A stretch of 64,000 nt of DNA from Halobacterium hubeiense. GTDB lineage: Archaea; Halobacteriota; Halobacteria; Halobacteriales; Halobacteriaceae. The position numbers and the translations under genes are program-made. Location: positions 124,001 through 188,000 of the forward strand of contig NZ_LN831302.1 in NCBI RefSeq assembly GCF_001488575.1, written 5' to 3'. Positions 17,844 to 26,294 of this stretch are shown in pieces. Under the pieces are notes generated by a model. It saw only the letters and a program-made list of their open reading frames with translations. It searched no databases and was not told where the DNA came from. How positions within the stretch are numbered: the first letter of the stretch is position 1; each line of letters begins with the position of its first letter.

Positions 17844-17962
17844 GGTCGTCTCGTTTCTCGGCCTCCCTCTTGAGTGTGTTCGCGGTGCCGCGGCCCGCGC
17901 CTTCCATTGTACCCGGTTCCTTAAGGAGCAACCTTATCCGTTCGTCAGGAATCCTCGTGGGT

Positions 17963-18094
17963 ATGCCACACAGTCCCAGCCGCGGCCTGCTGTACTCCGC
18001 GCCGCCGACGCCCGAATCGAACCGACGAGACGACGCCGACGCCGAGGAACCCGAGGCGAGCGCCGAACCGACGCCCGCCGCCGCCGACGACTGA
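17963..18094 (+). CDS. Short acidic protein of unknown function
   Basis: 43 residues, beginning MPHSPSRGLLYSAPPTPES, then an Asp/Glu/Ala-rich tail. It has no domain I recognise. Support comes from an AT-containing stretch (AACCTTATCC, about 30 bases before the ATG) and the acidic composition. It lies alone in the gap between PrsW and the DUF7532-like gene. It could be a spurious frame in GC-rich DNA. Confidence 0.35.
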   Translation: MPHSPSRGLLYSAPPTPESNRRDDADAEEPEASAEPTPAAADD

Positions 18095-18185
18095 CGCAAC
18101 ATTCTCTTCCGCGCGTTCGACGGTCGGCAGCGACAGCGCTACCCGAGGCGACAACGCTGAAAACCCCGCGCGTCGAAAGAGGAGT

Positions 18186-18578
18186 ATGCTCTTCGACCAG
18201 CGGACCCGGGCGGCGCTCCGGGACGCCGGCCTTTCGCAGGACGACATCGCCGACATCGAGGACGACGTGGCCGAACAGGCCCGCGCGGACGCCCGCCGCG
18301 TCGAGGCCTTCTTCGACGGCCGCGACGTCGTCTACTCGGACATGGACCTCACGCACTCGCGTTCGGACTACCCCGAGCACGACTTCAACTACGTGGACCT
18401 GTTCACGCACAGCGAGGATGTCAGGGGATTCGTGCGTTTCGAGACGTGGGGCGCGTACGTCGAGGGCGCGCGCGTGCTGGAAGAGGCCGAGGGCGAGCCG
18501 GCGGTGGTGGAGTTGGCGCTCGGGCCGACCGTTGACGCCCGCGTGCGCTTCGCCGGCGACCGGAGCCAGCTGGAATGA
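18186..18578 (+). CDS. Conserved haloarchaeal protein (DUF7532-like)
   Basis: 130 residues, acidic and soluble. It starts MLFDQRTRAALRDAGLSQDDIADIEDDVAEQARADARRVEAFF (a helical part), followed by a beta-rich half with SDMDLTHSRSDYPEHDFNYVDLFTHSEDVRGFVRFETWGAYVEG. I recall it only as a haloarchaea-specific family; the DUF number is from memory. A GAGGAG sequence stands just before the ATG. The stop overlaps the start of the FAU-1 gene by four bases (ATGA), so it is likely co-translated with that RNA-binding protein. Confidence 0.7.
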   Translation: MLFDQRTRAALRDAGLSQDDIADIEDDVAEQARADARRVEAFFDGRDVVYSDMDLTHSRSDYPEHDFNYVDLFTHSEDVRGFVRFETWGAYVEGARVLEEAEGEPAVVELALGPTVDARVRFAGDRSQLE

Positions 18579-20002
18579 CTCGGGTTCGCGTCCGCGGCAT
18601 CTACAGCACCGCGCTCACCCGCAGACTGCTGGACGCCGGCTTCGACGTGGTGGACGCCTCACCGCCGATTCGCGAGCGCTTCGACGCCGACTTCCACACC
18701 GAGCCGTACGACGTCGATGTCTGGATGACGCCCGACCGGCAGGGCGTCGGCGTCTCGGGGCGGCCCGACGCCGCCGACGACGTGCTGGACGTGGTCGGGG
18801 ACACCGGTATCGACACGTTCGTCTGGCCGGACCGCGCGGCCCGCGGCGCGGTCTTCAACGCCGTCGTCGAGCGCACCGTCCGCGGCGGCGCGGTGGTCGC
18901 GCTCGCGGGCGACCACGAGGGCTACCTGCCGTTCGACGCCGCCGACGAGCACGTCGAGGAGGGCGACCACCTCCGCGTGCAGGTCCGCGAGCCGAACCCG
19001 TGGTGGGCCGACGACCGCCCCGTCGTCGGCACGGATCTGCGCGCCATCGGCGGGCTGACGAGCCTCGAACGCGGCGTGGACGCGCTCGTCGCCGGGACGC
19101 CGGACGGCTCACGGAATCACGAACTCGCGCGCACGACGGAACTGCTCACGCCCGACGTCCCCGACCGGTGGGGCGTCCAGTGGCACTACGCCGCCGACGG
19201 CGCGAGCATGGACGCGCTCGGCGACGCCCTCGACGACGCCGTCTCGCTGGCGAACCGGCTGGAGGAAGCGATTTCGAACGCGCCCGCCCCGAGTGACACC
19301 GCACCGTACCGTGTCGCCGCGCCCGAGCGCACCGTCTGGGCCTGGTTCGGCCGCGACTCGCGGTTCGCGCTCGACGACGCACGCGGTGCGGTCACGTCGA
19401 CGATGGACGGTCACCACCGCATCAAGGCGGGCAGCGAGGCCGCCAGCGGCGCGGTCGACTTCGCGGAGGCGCTGGGTGCGAGCACGGACGGCTTCCCGTT
19501 CGGCGCCGTCACCGACCAGTTCGGGCCGACCGAGGGCGACCTCGTCGCCATCGAGCACGGCAAGCCCGACGGCCGCCTCATCACGCTCGGGCGCGGCGAG
19601 GTCACGGACCGCGACCGCGACGCCGGCCGCGTCACCGTCCGCCGCGAGATGAGTCCCGGCGGCGCCTACGACGAGCTTGGCGTCGAACGCGAGGAGGGCG
19701 ACGTCGCCACCACGCGGTTCACTGAGGGGAACTGGTGGTATCCAACCGTCTACAAGGGGACGGACGGCCACGTCAAGGGGACGTACCTGAACGTCTCCAC
19801 GCCCGTGGAGGTGTTCCCGGACGCGGTGCGCTACGTCGACCTCCACGTCGACGTCGTGAAACACGCCGACGGCACGGTCGAAGTCGTCGACGAGGACGAA
19901 CTCCGTGAGTGCGTGGACGCGGGACTGGTCAGCGAAGAACTCTCGGAGAAAGCGCTCTCGGTCGCCGAACGCGTGCGGGCCGCGGTCAGCGACGACGACT
20001 AG
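18575..20002 (+). CDS. FAU-1 family RNA-binding protein / RNase E/G-like
   Basis: 475 residues. The N-terminal two thirds correspond to the AU-1/RNase E-like part (MTRVRVRGIYSTALTRRLLDAGFDVVDASPPIRERF, with GTDLRAIGGLTSLERGVDALVAG). The last third is a DUF402 domain (REMSPGGAYDELGVEREEGD, NWWYPTVYKGTDG, YVDLHVDVVKHADG). FAU-1 from Pyrococcus binds AU-rich RNA and has been linked to rRNA processing. It begins inside the last codons of the upstream gene and its stop overlaps the convergent NifU gene by four bases. Confidence 0.88.
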   Translation: MTRVRVRGIYSTALTRRLLDAGFDVVDASPPIRERFDADFHTEPYDVDVWMTPDRQGVGVSGRPDAADDVLDVVGDTGIDTFVWPDRAARGAVFNAVVERTVRGGAVVALAGDHEGYLPFDAADEHVEEGDHLRVQVREPNPWWADDRPVVGTDLRAIGGLTSLERGVDALVAGTPDGSRNHELARTTELLTPDVPDRWGVQWHYAADGASMDALGDALDDAVSLANRLEEAISNAPAPSDTAPYRVAAPERTVWAWFGRDSRFALDDARGAVTSTMDGHHRIKAGSEAASGAVDFAEALGASTDGFPFGAVTDQFGPTEGDLVAIEHGKPDGRLITLGRGEVTDRDRDAGRVTVRREMSPGGAYDELGVEREEGDVATTRFTEGNWWYPTVYKGTDGHVKGTYLNVSTPVEVFPDAVRYVDLHVDVVKHADGTVEVVDEDELRECVDAGLVSEELSEKALSVAERVRAAVSDDD

Positions 20003-20370
20003 AAGTGCGAGTCGGAGTTCGGGCTACCCTCGCCGCGGCCGCCGCGGCCGCCCTCGTTGCGGTCGACGCCCATGTAGCTCTCGGGCTGGTCGCCGCCCCA
20101 GCCGCCGCCATCGCCGTCCGTGAACCGGACGACCACGTCCTCGACCTCGTCGAACTCCGCGGCGAGGTCCATCTTGATGCGCTGGGCGGTCCGCGGGCTG
20201 ATGCCGCAGCCCGAACACGCGCCCCCGAGTTCGACGACGACCTCGCCGTCGGCGGGGTCGGCCTTCCGGACGGCGCTGGTGCCCCCGTGACTCCGGATGA
20301 TGGGCATCTGGGCGGTGAGCCACGTCTCGACGCGCTCGTGGAAGCTCCCCGCTCCCGCTGTCTCGCTCAT
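19999..20370 (-). CDS. NifU C-terminal domain protein (Fe-S scaffold-like)
   Basis: 123 residues. The NifU-like domain spans about 10 to 85 with IIRSHGGTSAVRKAD and the cluster-binding CxxC in GGACSGCGISPRTAQRIKMDL. A Gly-rich tail follows (GGGWGGDQPESYMG). Such proteins carry or transfer Fe-S clusters in the cytosol. The ATG at 20370 (MSETAGAG) is preferred; the frame runs on to 20424, but that part lacks conservation. Confidence 0.85.
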   Translation of the reverse strand: MSETAGAGSFHERVETWLTAQMPIIRSHGGTSAVRKADPADGEVVVELGGACSGCGISPRTAQRIKMDLAAEFDEVEDVVVRFTDGDGGGWGGDQPESYMGVDRNEGGRGGRGEGSPNSDSHF

Positions 20371-20487
20371 GTCCTCTCTTTGGGCGGCCGCGGTTGATGT
20401 AGTTTCGGTTGCAACGCTAGGCATCGTTCGTGTTGGACGCCACCGTTTCGACTGGAACCCGGACGCCTGCTGTTCGACGCGCGCGTC

Positions 20488-21918
20488 TCAGTCGTTGTTC
20501 CGCCACGCCGCCAGCGCGGCTGCCGACGCGCCCGCGAGCGCAGCGAGCGCGCCGAACCCGGGTGCGCCGCCGCCTGACTCGTCGCTCGCCTCGGCCGCCG
20601 TCGGCGTCTCAGTGGTCGTGGTTTCGGCGGCCGTGGTCTCCGTCGCCGTGCTCGTCGCAACTGCCGTCGTCTGGAGTTCGGGCGGGTCGGGCTGCTCGCC
20701 AGCGCGGTTCGGGAACGTGTAGACGCCCGCGTCGTACGTCTGGCCGCCCATGTCCCCCGCGACGAACGCCTCCTCGGTGGCGTACCGCGCCGTCCAGAAC
20801 CGTGCCTCGTCGGGGTTCCGCCACCACGCCAACTCCTCAGGGCTGGCGGGGTCGCTGACGTCATGAATCTTCACGCCGCCCTGGTACCACGACGTGTAGA
20901 GGCGGTCGCCGCGGAACTCGAAGTTGTGGCTGGTCGTCCACGTCCCGTTCCGCGTGCCGTTCGGCGTCGGCGGCGGCGCGATGAACGATAGCTTCTCGGG
21001 GTTCTGCGGGTCGCTGACATCCCAGAGGTCGATGCCGCCCTGTCCCGGGTCGCCGTCGTCCGTGTCGACATCCCACGACTCCGCGCCCGACGCGAGCACG
21101 GACGCGTCCTCGTTCACCGCGACGTAGTGGGAGTTGCCGGGAACGGAGAGGCTCTCCGCGCCCGCCTCGCCGGTCGGGATGTCCCGTAGCTCCTCGACGC
21201 TGTAGTGCCCGAAGTGGTTGACGTACTCGGGGTTTGCGGGGTCGCTGATGTCCACCAGCCACGTCCCCGCGTCCCAGTGCGCGACGTACAGCGTGTCCTC
21301 GTGGACGTAGACGTCGTGGCACGAGCGCAGTCCCGCATAGACGTCCCGCCAGCGCTCATCGTGGTCGACGCTCGACCACCGCCCGACCTCCTCGGCGGTG
21401 TCCCCCGAGACGTCGACCATCACGATGGGGTTTTTCGCGCCGTCGTTCGCCGTGAGGTACGCCACGCCGTCCTGCAAGTAGGCGTTGTGAACCGCGAAGT
21501 CGGTCTCGTGGAACCCGGTCTGCTCGGGGTCGGCGGGGTCACTGACGTCGAAGACGACCACGCCCTGCACGGTCTCGCCCTGCGTCGGGTTCGCCGGCCC
21601 GACCGCGATGAGCGTCTCCCCGTCCAGTTTCACGTCGTAAACCATCCGCATCGGCCCGTCCTCGCGGTCGGCCAGCAGTGGCGCCACGCTGGCGAGTTGC
21701 TGGGGGTTCGAGGGGTCGGAGATGTCGACGGTTGCGATACCGTCGGTCGTCGCCACGTACGCCGTCTCGCCGGCGTCGCCGACCACGACCTCCTTGGTGC
21801 CGTCGAGGTCGAGGACGCCCAGCGGCTCGAACGCCGACTGCTGGGCGCTGGCGGTCGTCGCGGCGAACGGGAGGGCGGCGGCAGCGGCACTCGCGCGGAG
21901 TACGTCTCGTCGTCGCAT
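20488..21918 (-). CDS. Tat-exported LVIVD-repeat surface protein with PGF-CTERM
   Basis: 476 residues. A twin-arginine signal (MRRRDVLRASAAAAALPFAA) leads to several LVIVD-type repeats such as GIATVDISDPSNPQQLASV, GVVVFDVSDPADPEQTG, TWLVDISDPANPEYVNHF and GIDLWDVSDPQNPEKLSF, about 45 to 60 residues apart, which should form a beta-propeller. A Thr-rich stalk and a C-terminal APGFGALAALAGASAAALAAW segment match PGF-CTERM, used by archaeosortase A for lipid anchoring. The function of the propeller is unknown. ATG at 21918 places the RR pair at positions 2 to 4. Confidence 0.9.
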   Translation of the reverse strand: MRRRDVLRASAAAAALPFAATTASAQQSAFEPLGVLDLDGTKEVVVGDAGETAYVATTDGIATVDISDPSNPQQLASVAPLLADREDGPMRMVYDVKLDGETLIAVGPANPTQGETVQGVVVFDVSDPADPEQTGFHETDFAVHNAYLQDGVAYLTANDGAKNPIVMVDVSGDTAEEVGRWSSVDHDERWRDVYAGLRSCHDVYVHEDTLYVAHWDAGTWLVDISDPANPEYVNHFGHYSVEELRDIPTGEAGAESLSVPGNSHYVAVNEDASVLASGAESWDVDTDDGDPGQGGIDLWDVSDPQNPEKLSFIAPPPTPNGTRNGTWTTSHNFEFRGDRLYTSWYQGGVKIHDVSDPASPEELAWWRNPDEARFWTARYATEEAFVAGDMGGQTYDAGVYTFPNRAGEQPDPPELQTTAVATSTATETTAAETTTTETPTAAEASDESGGGAPGFGALAALAGASAAALAAWRNND

Positions 21919-22089
21919 ACCGCTCCCTCCGCCGGTTGCGTGGAAAAGTCCTGCGGGGATTCGCTCTACCTGAGTTCTCGTCGCGCTCGGGCTCGCGTCC
22001 CCCGCCGGCACCGCCCCTGCCGGTCTACGCCGCTCTGGGGCGAGTCGCTGGCAACCGAATTTATCCCGGCGCAGGGCGAGACGACGAGT

Positions 22090-23001
22090 ATGGATTACCG
22101 CGAGCTGTTGCTGCTGCGGGCCGCCCGGGAGACGGGCGTGCTGGACGCGCTCGTCTCGAACGCGTACACGGTCGACGACGTGGCGCGCGAGGCGGGCGTC
22201 ACCGAGCGCGCCGCGCGCGTGACCGTCGACGCCCTGTTGGACATGGGGTTACTGGAGGCGGTCGAGGCGGGCGTGGAGCCGACGAATCGAATGCTGGGGT
22301 TCGTCACGAAGACCGACGTGCGCTCGATCGGCCGGCTCCCCCACGAATTGGACACCGTGGAGGCGCTGGTCGCCCTCCCGGAGACGATGCAGACCGGCGA
22401 ATTACCGGAGCGAACGGGAGACTGGACGCGGAACCGGCTCGGCGCGCGCGCCGCCGAAGACGACGCCAGCGTCCGCGCGGCCGTCACGGCGGCCGTCCGC
22501 GAGCATCCTGATGCCGAGGACGTGCTCGTGGTCGCAGATGGGGCGGGCCAGCACGCCGTCGAGTTCGCGCGCCGCGGGTTCGACGCGACGCTGTTGGACA
22601 CGCAGGCGGTCATCGAGGCGGTCGACCCGCTGTTGGAGCGCGAGCGCGTGGACCTCGTCGCCGGCGACCCCCTGGCGGGCGTGGACGGCGAGTTCGACGT
22701 CGTCTTCCACGCGGGCGTTGCCCGCGAGTACGGCCCGGACGACAACCGCCGGCTGCTGTCCGCCGCCAGCGACGCCACGGCGGCCGACGGGCTCGCGATT
22801 CACGTCGACGCGTTCCGCGACGGGACGCCCGACGCCGCGGTCGCCGCCGAACTGCTCGCGACGACCGAGCAGGGCGCGTGCTACGAGGAGGGCGCGGTCG
22901 GCGAGTGGTTCGCGGACGCCGGGTTCGCGGACGTCCGCGCGGGCGACGTGCCCGGCACCGACTACCAGTTCGTCGCCGGCCGCAGGCGCGCAACTGAATA
23001 G
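22090..23001 (+). CDS. SAM-dependent methyltransferase with N-terminal HTH/dimerisation domain
   Basis: 303 residues. The first 80 residues (RAARETGVLDALVSNAYTVDDVAREAGVTERAARVTVDALLDMGLLEAV) resemble the dimerisation winged helix of small-molecule O-methyltransferases. The second part has a Rossmann core (VLVVADGAGQHAVEFARRGFDATLLDT), but motif I is altered: ADGAGQ instead of DxGxGxG. The substrate is unknown. A TTTAT stretch lies about 30 bases before the ATG at 22090. The next methyltransferase starts 21 bases downstream, suggesting one operon. Confidence 0.75.
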   Translation: MDYRELLLLRAARETGVLDALVSNAYTVDDVAREAGVTERAARVTVDALLDMGLLEAVEAGVEPTNRMLGFVTKTDVRSIGRLPHELDTVEALVALPETMQTGELPERTGDWTRNRLGARAAEDDASVRAAVTAAVREHPDAEDVLVVADGAGQHAVEFARRGFDATLLDTQAVIEAVDPLLERERVDLVAGDPLAGVDGEFDVVFHAGVAREYGPDDNRRLLSAASDATAADGLAIHVDAFRDGTPDAAVAAELLATTEQGACYEEGAVGEWFADAGFADVRAGDVPGTDYQFVAGRRRATE

Positions 23002-23022
23002 GCTGGGCGGCGAATCCGGGGT

Positions 23023-23754
23023 ATGGAGTTCGCGGCGTTCCGGGCGGAGATGGTCGACAGCCTCGAACACGACACGAAGGCTGCCGTCCAAGCGAGAGCG
23101 ACCGCGCGAGCGATGCGCGAGGTGCCCCGCCACGAGTTCGTCGAGGAGGGGCGGCGCGCGTACACCGACCAGTCGCTGGAACACCGCGGCACGCGCGTGC
23201 TCGCGCCGTCGACCGTGGGTCGGCTGGTGGACGCGCTCGCGGCCGCCGAGGACGACGACGTGCTCGTCGTCGGTGCGGGCGTCGGCTACACGGCGGCGGT
23301 GCTCGCGGAAATCGTCGGCGCCGAGCGCGTCCACGCCGTCGACATCGACCGGCAGGTCGTCTACGACGCGCGCTCGAACCTCGCGGACGCCGGCTACGGC
23401 GACGTGCTCGTGGACTGCCGGGACGGCGCGCGCGGCCTCCCCGAGTACGCGCCGTTCGACCGCGTGCTCGTGGAGGCGGCGGCCGTCGACCCACCGACGG
23501 CATTACTCGACCAGCTCGCGGACGGCGGGCGGCTCGTCTACCCGGAGGGAACGACCGACCAGCGCCTCGTCGCAATCGAGGACCGGGAGACGGCCTCCGT
23601 CCACGGCCCGGTGGCGTTCGCGCCGCTGCTCGTGGACGGCGAGCAGGCCAGCGCCCTCGAACAGAACCGGACGGTGCGCGAGGACCGCGAGCGCGCGGCC
23701 AAGGAAGCCCAGTCCCGGAAGGGCTGGGAGCAGGACTGGATCGACTGGGAGTAG
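23023..23754 (+). CDS. pcm: Protein-L-isoaspartate O-methyltransferase family protein
   Basis: 243 residues. PCMT features are the RHEFVEEGRRAYTDQSLEHRGTRVLAPSTVGRLVDAL region and motif I VLVVGAGVGYTAAVLAEIVGA, followed by VHAVDIDRQVVYDARSNL and DGARGLPEYAPFDRVLVEAA. The usual PIGxGQTIS substrate segment is replaced by a RGTRVLAPSTV type, typical of the second haloarchaeal paralogue. It may be a divergent repair enzyme or have another substrate. It is the last gene of the core block. Confidence 0.8.
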   Translation: MEFAAFRAEMVDSLEHDTKAAVQARATARAMREVPRHEFVEEGRRAYTDQSLEHRGTRVLAPSTVGRLVDALAAAEDDDVLVVGAGVGYTAAVLAEIVGAERVHAVDIDRQVVYDARSNLADAGYGDVLVDCRDGARGLPEYAPFDRVLVEAAAVDPPTALLDQLADGGRLVYPEGTTDQRLVAIEDRETASVHGPVAFAPLLVDGEQASALEQNRTVREDRERAAKEAQSRKGWEQDWIDWE

Positions 23755-23853
23755 CAGTCGCGCCGGCACGAGTTCTTCGCTCAGGTGGGACTGACTTCGG
23801 TGGCCGACTCGTGGTGTCGCGACGCGCGTTTCCGTGTGGGATTCGGGGTTGTG

Positions 23854-23938
23854 TTACTGTTCTCGGATGTAGTGTTCGCCGGCGGCGATGACGCCGATGA
23901 CGACGAGGAAGACCGGCCAGACGCCGAAGTAGAGTGAC
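23854..23938 (-). pseudogene. C-terminal fragment of a small membrane protein, cut by TnpB element
   Basis: Read on the minus strand, the bases next to the element give SLYFGVWPVFLVVIGVIAAG then EHYIREQ and a stop. This looks like the last membrane helix and tail of a small protein. The fragment begins exactly at the element's edge. Joining across the element keeps an open frame for about 20 codons upstream, but those codons are not convincing protein, so the original 5' part may be lost. Confidence 0.5.
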
Positions 23939-25332
23939 GTCAGCGACCCACCGCTGAAGCGGTGGGCTTGTCGGTGGACTCCCGTTCAAACTCCAAGCTG
24001 GAGTGGACGTTGGACACGTCGCTCACGTTCAACGTCCCCGACTTCAGGGCAAGCTGACCGTTGCCCAACCCATCGGGACGTTTGCCCGGTGGTAAAGCTA
24101 ACAGACGGAGGCCGACGTTTTTCGCCGCGTTGTAGTCGCCGTCCACCTCGTACCCACACTCGTTGCACGCGAACCAGCCCGTCTCGCTGTCGCGGTTCGT
24201 GCTGGACTGGTGGCCGCACTTCGAGCACGTCTGCGAGGAAAACGCCGGGTTGACCGACTCGACGCGAATCCCGTACTCTGCGGCCTTGTACGCGATTTGT
24301 TCTTGCAGTTCGCGGAACGCCCAGTTGTGCATCTGCCGTTTCAGCTGGTCGTCGCGGGCATCCATTCGCTCGCGGATGTGGGTTAGGTCTTCGACGGCGA
24401 TGTACGAACAGCCGTGTCGCAGGGCTTCCTCCACGATTCCACGCGAAATGTTGTGCAGGCGGTTCAGGACGAAGCGGTTTTCCCGTCCCGACAGTCGCCG
24501 TAACGCCTGCCGAGCGGAACGGGTGCCTTTGTCCTGAAGGCTCCGTCTCACGCGGAAATAGTGATTCTGGCCCCACAGCAGTTCACCGCCGTCGAAGAAC
24601 CGTCCCGTACTCGTCACAGCGACGTTCTTCAGGTTCAAATCCACGCCAAGCACGCGGTCGCCGTCACGCTGGTCTACCTGCTTTTGGATGACGACGTGGA
24701 GGTAGAACGCATCCTCGCCGGGACGGTAATGAAGTGTCCCCATCCGTTTCTCGTAGTCGTCGTCTTCAAGGTACGACCGCTGGTACTCACCAAGCACGAA
24801 GTCGGCTTCGACGCGCCCGTTGACCGTCGAGAGCGTGGCGTACTCGTCCTTGATAGTCAGGGTGCGTTTATCGTAGACGGCAGACGGTTCATCGAACGAG
24901 GGGAGCGGTCTGCTGTTGCCGTTCTCCCACTCCGCGACGGTGGATTTCATCGCTTCGACGGCTTTCGAGTAGGCGCGTACCACGAGGTTTGCGGGCAGGT
25001 CGGTTCTGTCCCGCAAGTCGTGGTACACTTCGTCGTGGATGGTGGACTTGTTGAGAATCAGGTCGCCGTCGTCGTCTCTGCCGTGGTCGATGGTGTAGTT
25101 GGCGGCAGTGTTGAACTGCTGGATGGTCTGATGGAGGTCGTCGCGCCGCTCCTTGGGTACGTCGAGTTTGACGGGAACGGTGCGTTTGACCTCCATCGCA
25201 TATTCACATACGGATGTTTTATTTATACATTCTGTGCCGGCGTTGGGGAGTCGGTCCTGTCGTCGTCGGTGGGTTGTCGCACGGAGTGTACGCGCTTCCT
25301 CCCACTCCTAAAGGGGTGGGCTTCCGCGCTGT
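23939..25332 (-). mobile_element. TnpB-only (IS1341-type, IS200/IS605 superfamily) element, copy 1
   Basis: Comparison with the copy at 60309 to 61702 defines a 1,394-bp unit. On the plus strand it starts GTCAGC with the hairpin CCACCGC-TGAA-GCGGTGG, and ends at a second hairpin CCACTCC-TAAA-GGGGTGG plus GCTTCCGCGCTGT. It has no tnpA, no inverted terminal repeats and no obvious target duplication, as expected for IS605-like elements needing a TnpA in trans. The 3'-end hairpin overlaps the tnpB stop region, where the guide (omega) RNA scaffold should lie. The guide would be the flanking bases at 23938 and below. Confidence 0.9.
23940..25196 (-). CDS. tnpB: TnpB RNA-guided endonuclease (IS1341-type), copy 1
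   Basis: 418 residues. RuvC acidic residues are visible in VLGVDLNLKNVAV (first Asp), YIAVEDLTHIRERM (Glu) and VDGDYNAAKNVG (last Asp). The zinc finger CSKCGHQSS...CNECG lies between the last two. The N-terminal wedge part starts MEVKRTVPVKLDVPKERRDD. The catalytic set is intact, so the protein may be an active RNA-guided nuclease. TnpBs help an element persist by cutting the empty donor site. About 23 of 418 residues differ from the copy at 60310. An AT-rich TATA-like stretch (TTTTATTTATACA) lies upstream of the ATG. Confidence 0.93.
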   Translation of the reverse strand: MEVKRTVPVKLDVPKERRDDLHQTIQQFNTAANYTIDHGRDDDGDLILNKSTIHDEVYHDLRDRTDLPANLVVRAYSKAVEAMKSTVAEWENGNSRPLPSFDEPSAVYDKRTLTIKDEYATLSTVNGRVEADFVLGEYQRSYLEDDDYEKRMGTLHYRPGEDAFYLHVVIQKQVDQRDGDRVLGVDLNLKNVAVTSTGRFFDGGELLWGQNHYFRVRRSLQDKGTRSARQALRRLSGRENRFVLNRLHNISRGIVEEALRHGCSYIAVEDLTHIRERMDARDDQLKRQMHNWAFRELQEQIAYKAAEYGIRVESVNPAFSSQTCSKCGHQSSTNRDSETGWFACNECGYEVDGDYNAAKNVGLRLLALPPGKRPDGLGNGQLALKSGTLNVSDVSNVHSSLEFERESTDKPTASAVGR

Positions 25333-25405
25333 ACCTCGAGTGAGTCGCGCCCCGCCGGCGCGGTCCTCGCAGTCCTTATGAGTGAGCCGCTGGATGGAGG
25401 AGATA

Positions 25406-26146
25406 ATGGGCGTGCGTGATCTCCTTGCCGGCGCCAAGATCGACCTCAGGCGGCTGCTGAGCGCTTGGCGTACCATCGTGTTCTCTCGGCAGACCGATGA
25501 GTACTCGGTTCAAGACCGGTGGCATCCTGGATCGCCCGGAGCGAAACTTGCGTTCTGGGCATGGAGCATTCTGGGGGTCGTCCTCATCGGTGTCGTTTAT
25601 CCGTTCGCTGCGCTCGGCTTCTGGACGCGCTACGTCGGCCGGCAAATCGACCGCATCGTAGCTGGCCTCGGCGTCCTCGTCATTATCGCTGCGATGGCCG
25701 TCCTCTGGGGTGGCCTCACGGCGCTCGCCTGGGACCGCCTCCCAACAACTGGCTTCCGCGCCGTGCTCGCTGCAAGCGTCGTGGCGACAGCGTCGGTTGG
25801 CCTCAGCTGGGTGTTCGCCCGCTACGGGTCGCGCCGCCTCACGCTCGTCTTCGCGTACCCGTTCGCCGTCGCAGCTATCTTCGTCCCGCCGGTCACCGCC
25901 GCGCTGTTCTCGCCAACCATCGGCGCCGGCCTGCTCTCAGAGAGCGAGCTGTTCGCCGAATGGCTCCTCAACAACGTCGTCATCGGCGGCCTCAGCACGA
26001 CCATCCGTCAACAGTTCGAACTGGCAGGGCTCGCCTTCATCGGCATGTGGTTCGGTTTTGCCGTCCCCGTCGGCTGGGCGCTCGCGCTCCTCGTCTCGCT
26101 CGCGAATCTGATCCGGCCGCGTACTCGCAGGAACCCCCAGCAGTAG
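25406..26146 (+). CDS. Polytopic membrane protein of unknown function
   Basis: 246 residues with five or so membrane helices (about 47 to 72, 88 to 112, 120 to 140, 148 to 170 and 205 to 230). The cytosolic N terminus (MGVRDLLAGAKIDLRRLLSAW) is basic. I recognise no family. The ATG at 25406 has a GGAGG ribosome-binding sequence 5 to 6 bases upstream, unlike most genes here, which supports this start over 25382. It converges on the CetZ-like pair 148 bases away and is just inside the accessory region next to the TnpB element. Confidence 0.65.
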   Translation: MGVRDLLAGAKIDLRRLLSAWRTIVFSRQTDEYSVQDRWHPGSPGAKLAFWAWSILGVVLIGVVYPFAALGFWTRYVGRQIDRIVAGLGVLVIIAAMAVLWGGLTALAWDRLPTTGFRAVLAASVVATASVGLSWVFARYGSRRLTLVFAYPFAVAAIFVPPVTAALFSPTIGAGLLSESELFAEWLLNNVVIGGLSTTIRQQFELAGLAFIGMWFGFAVPVGWALALLVSLANLIRPRTRRNPQQ

Positions 26147-26294
26147 CGGCCCCCACGCGAACGTGCGCCGTCGCAGTTTGGCTTCCGTTGGTCTTCCGAT
26201 CACACCACGGGTGCGGCCGGGCAGCCGAACACGGCACACACACGAGTGCGGCTTCTGTACCGCCAACACACTGTTTGGCGCGCGTCCACCGACG

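Noticed and set aside
21205-22089. N-terminal extension of the methyltransferase frame opposite the LVIVD gene
   Set aside because: The real protein begins at the ATG 22090. The extension is antisense to the LVIVD repeats and has no domain.
24561-25343. A 260-codon plus-strand frame opposite tnpB copy 1 (and a similar one opposite copy 2)
   Set aside because: Appears in both copies only because tnpB is conserved; antisense to the RuvC domain.
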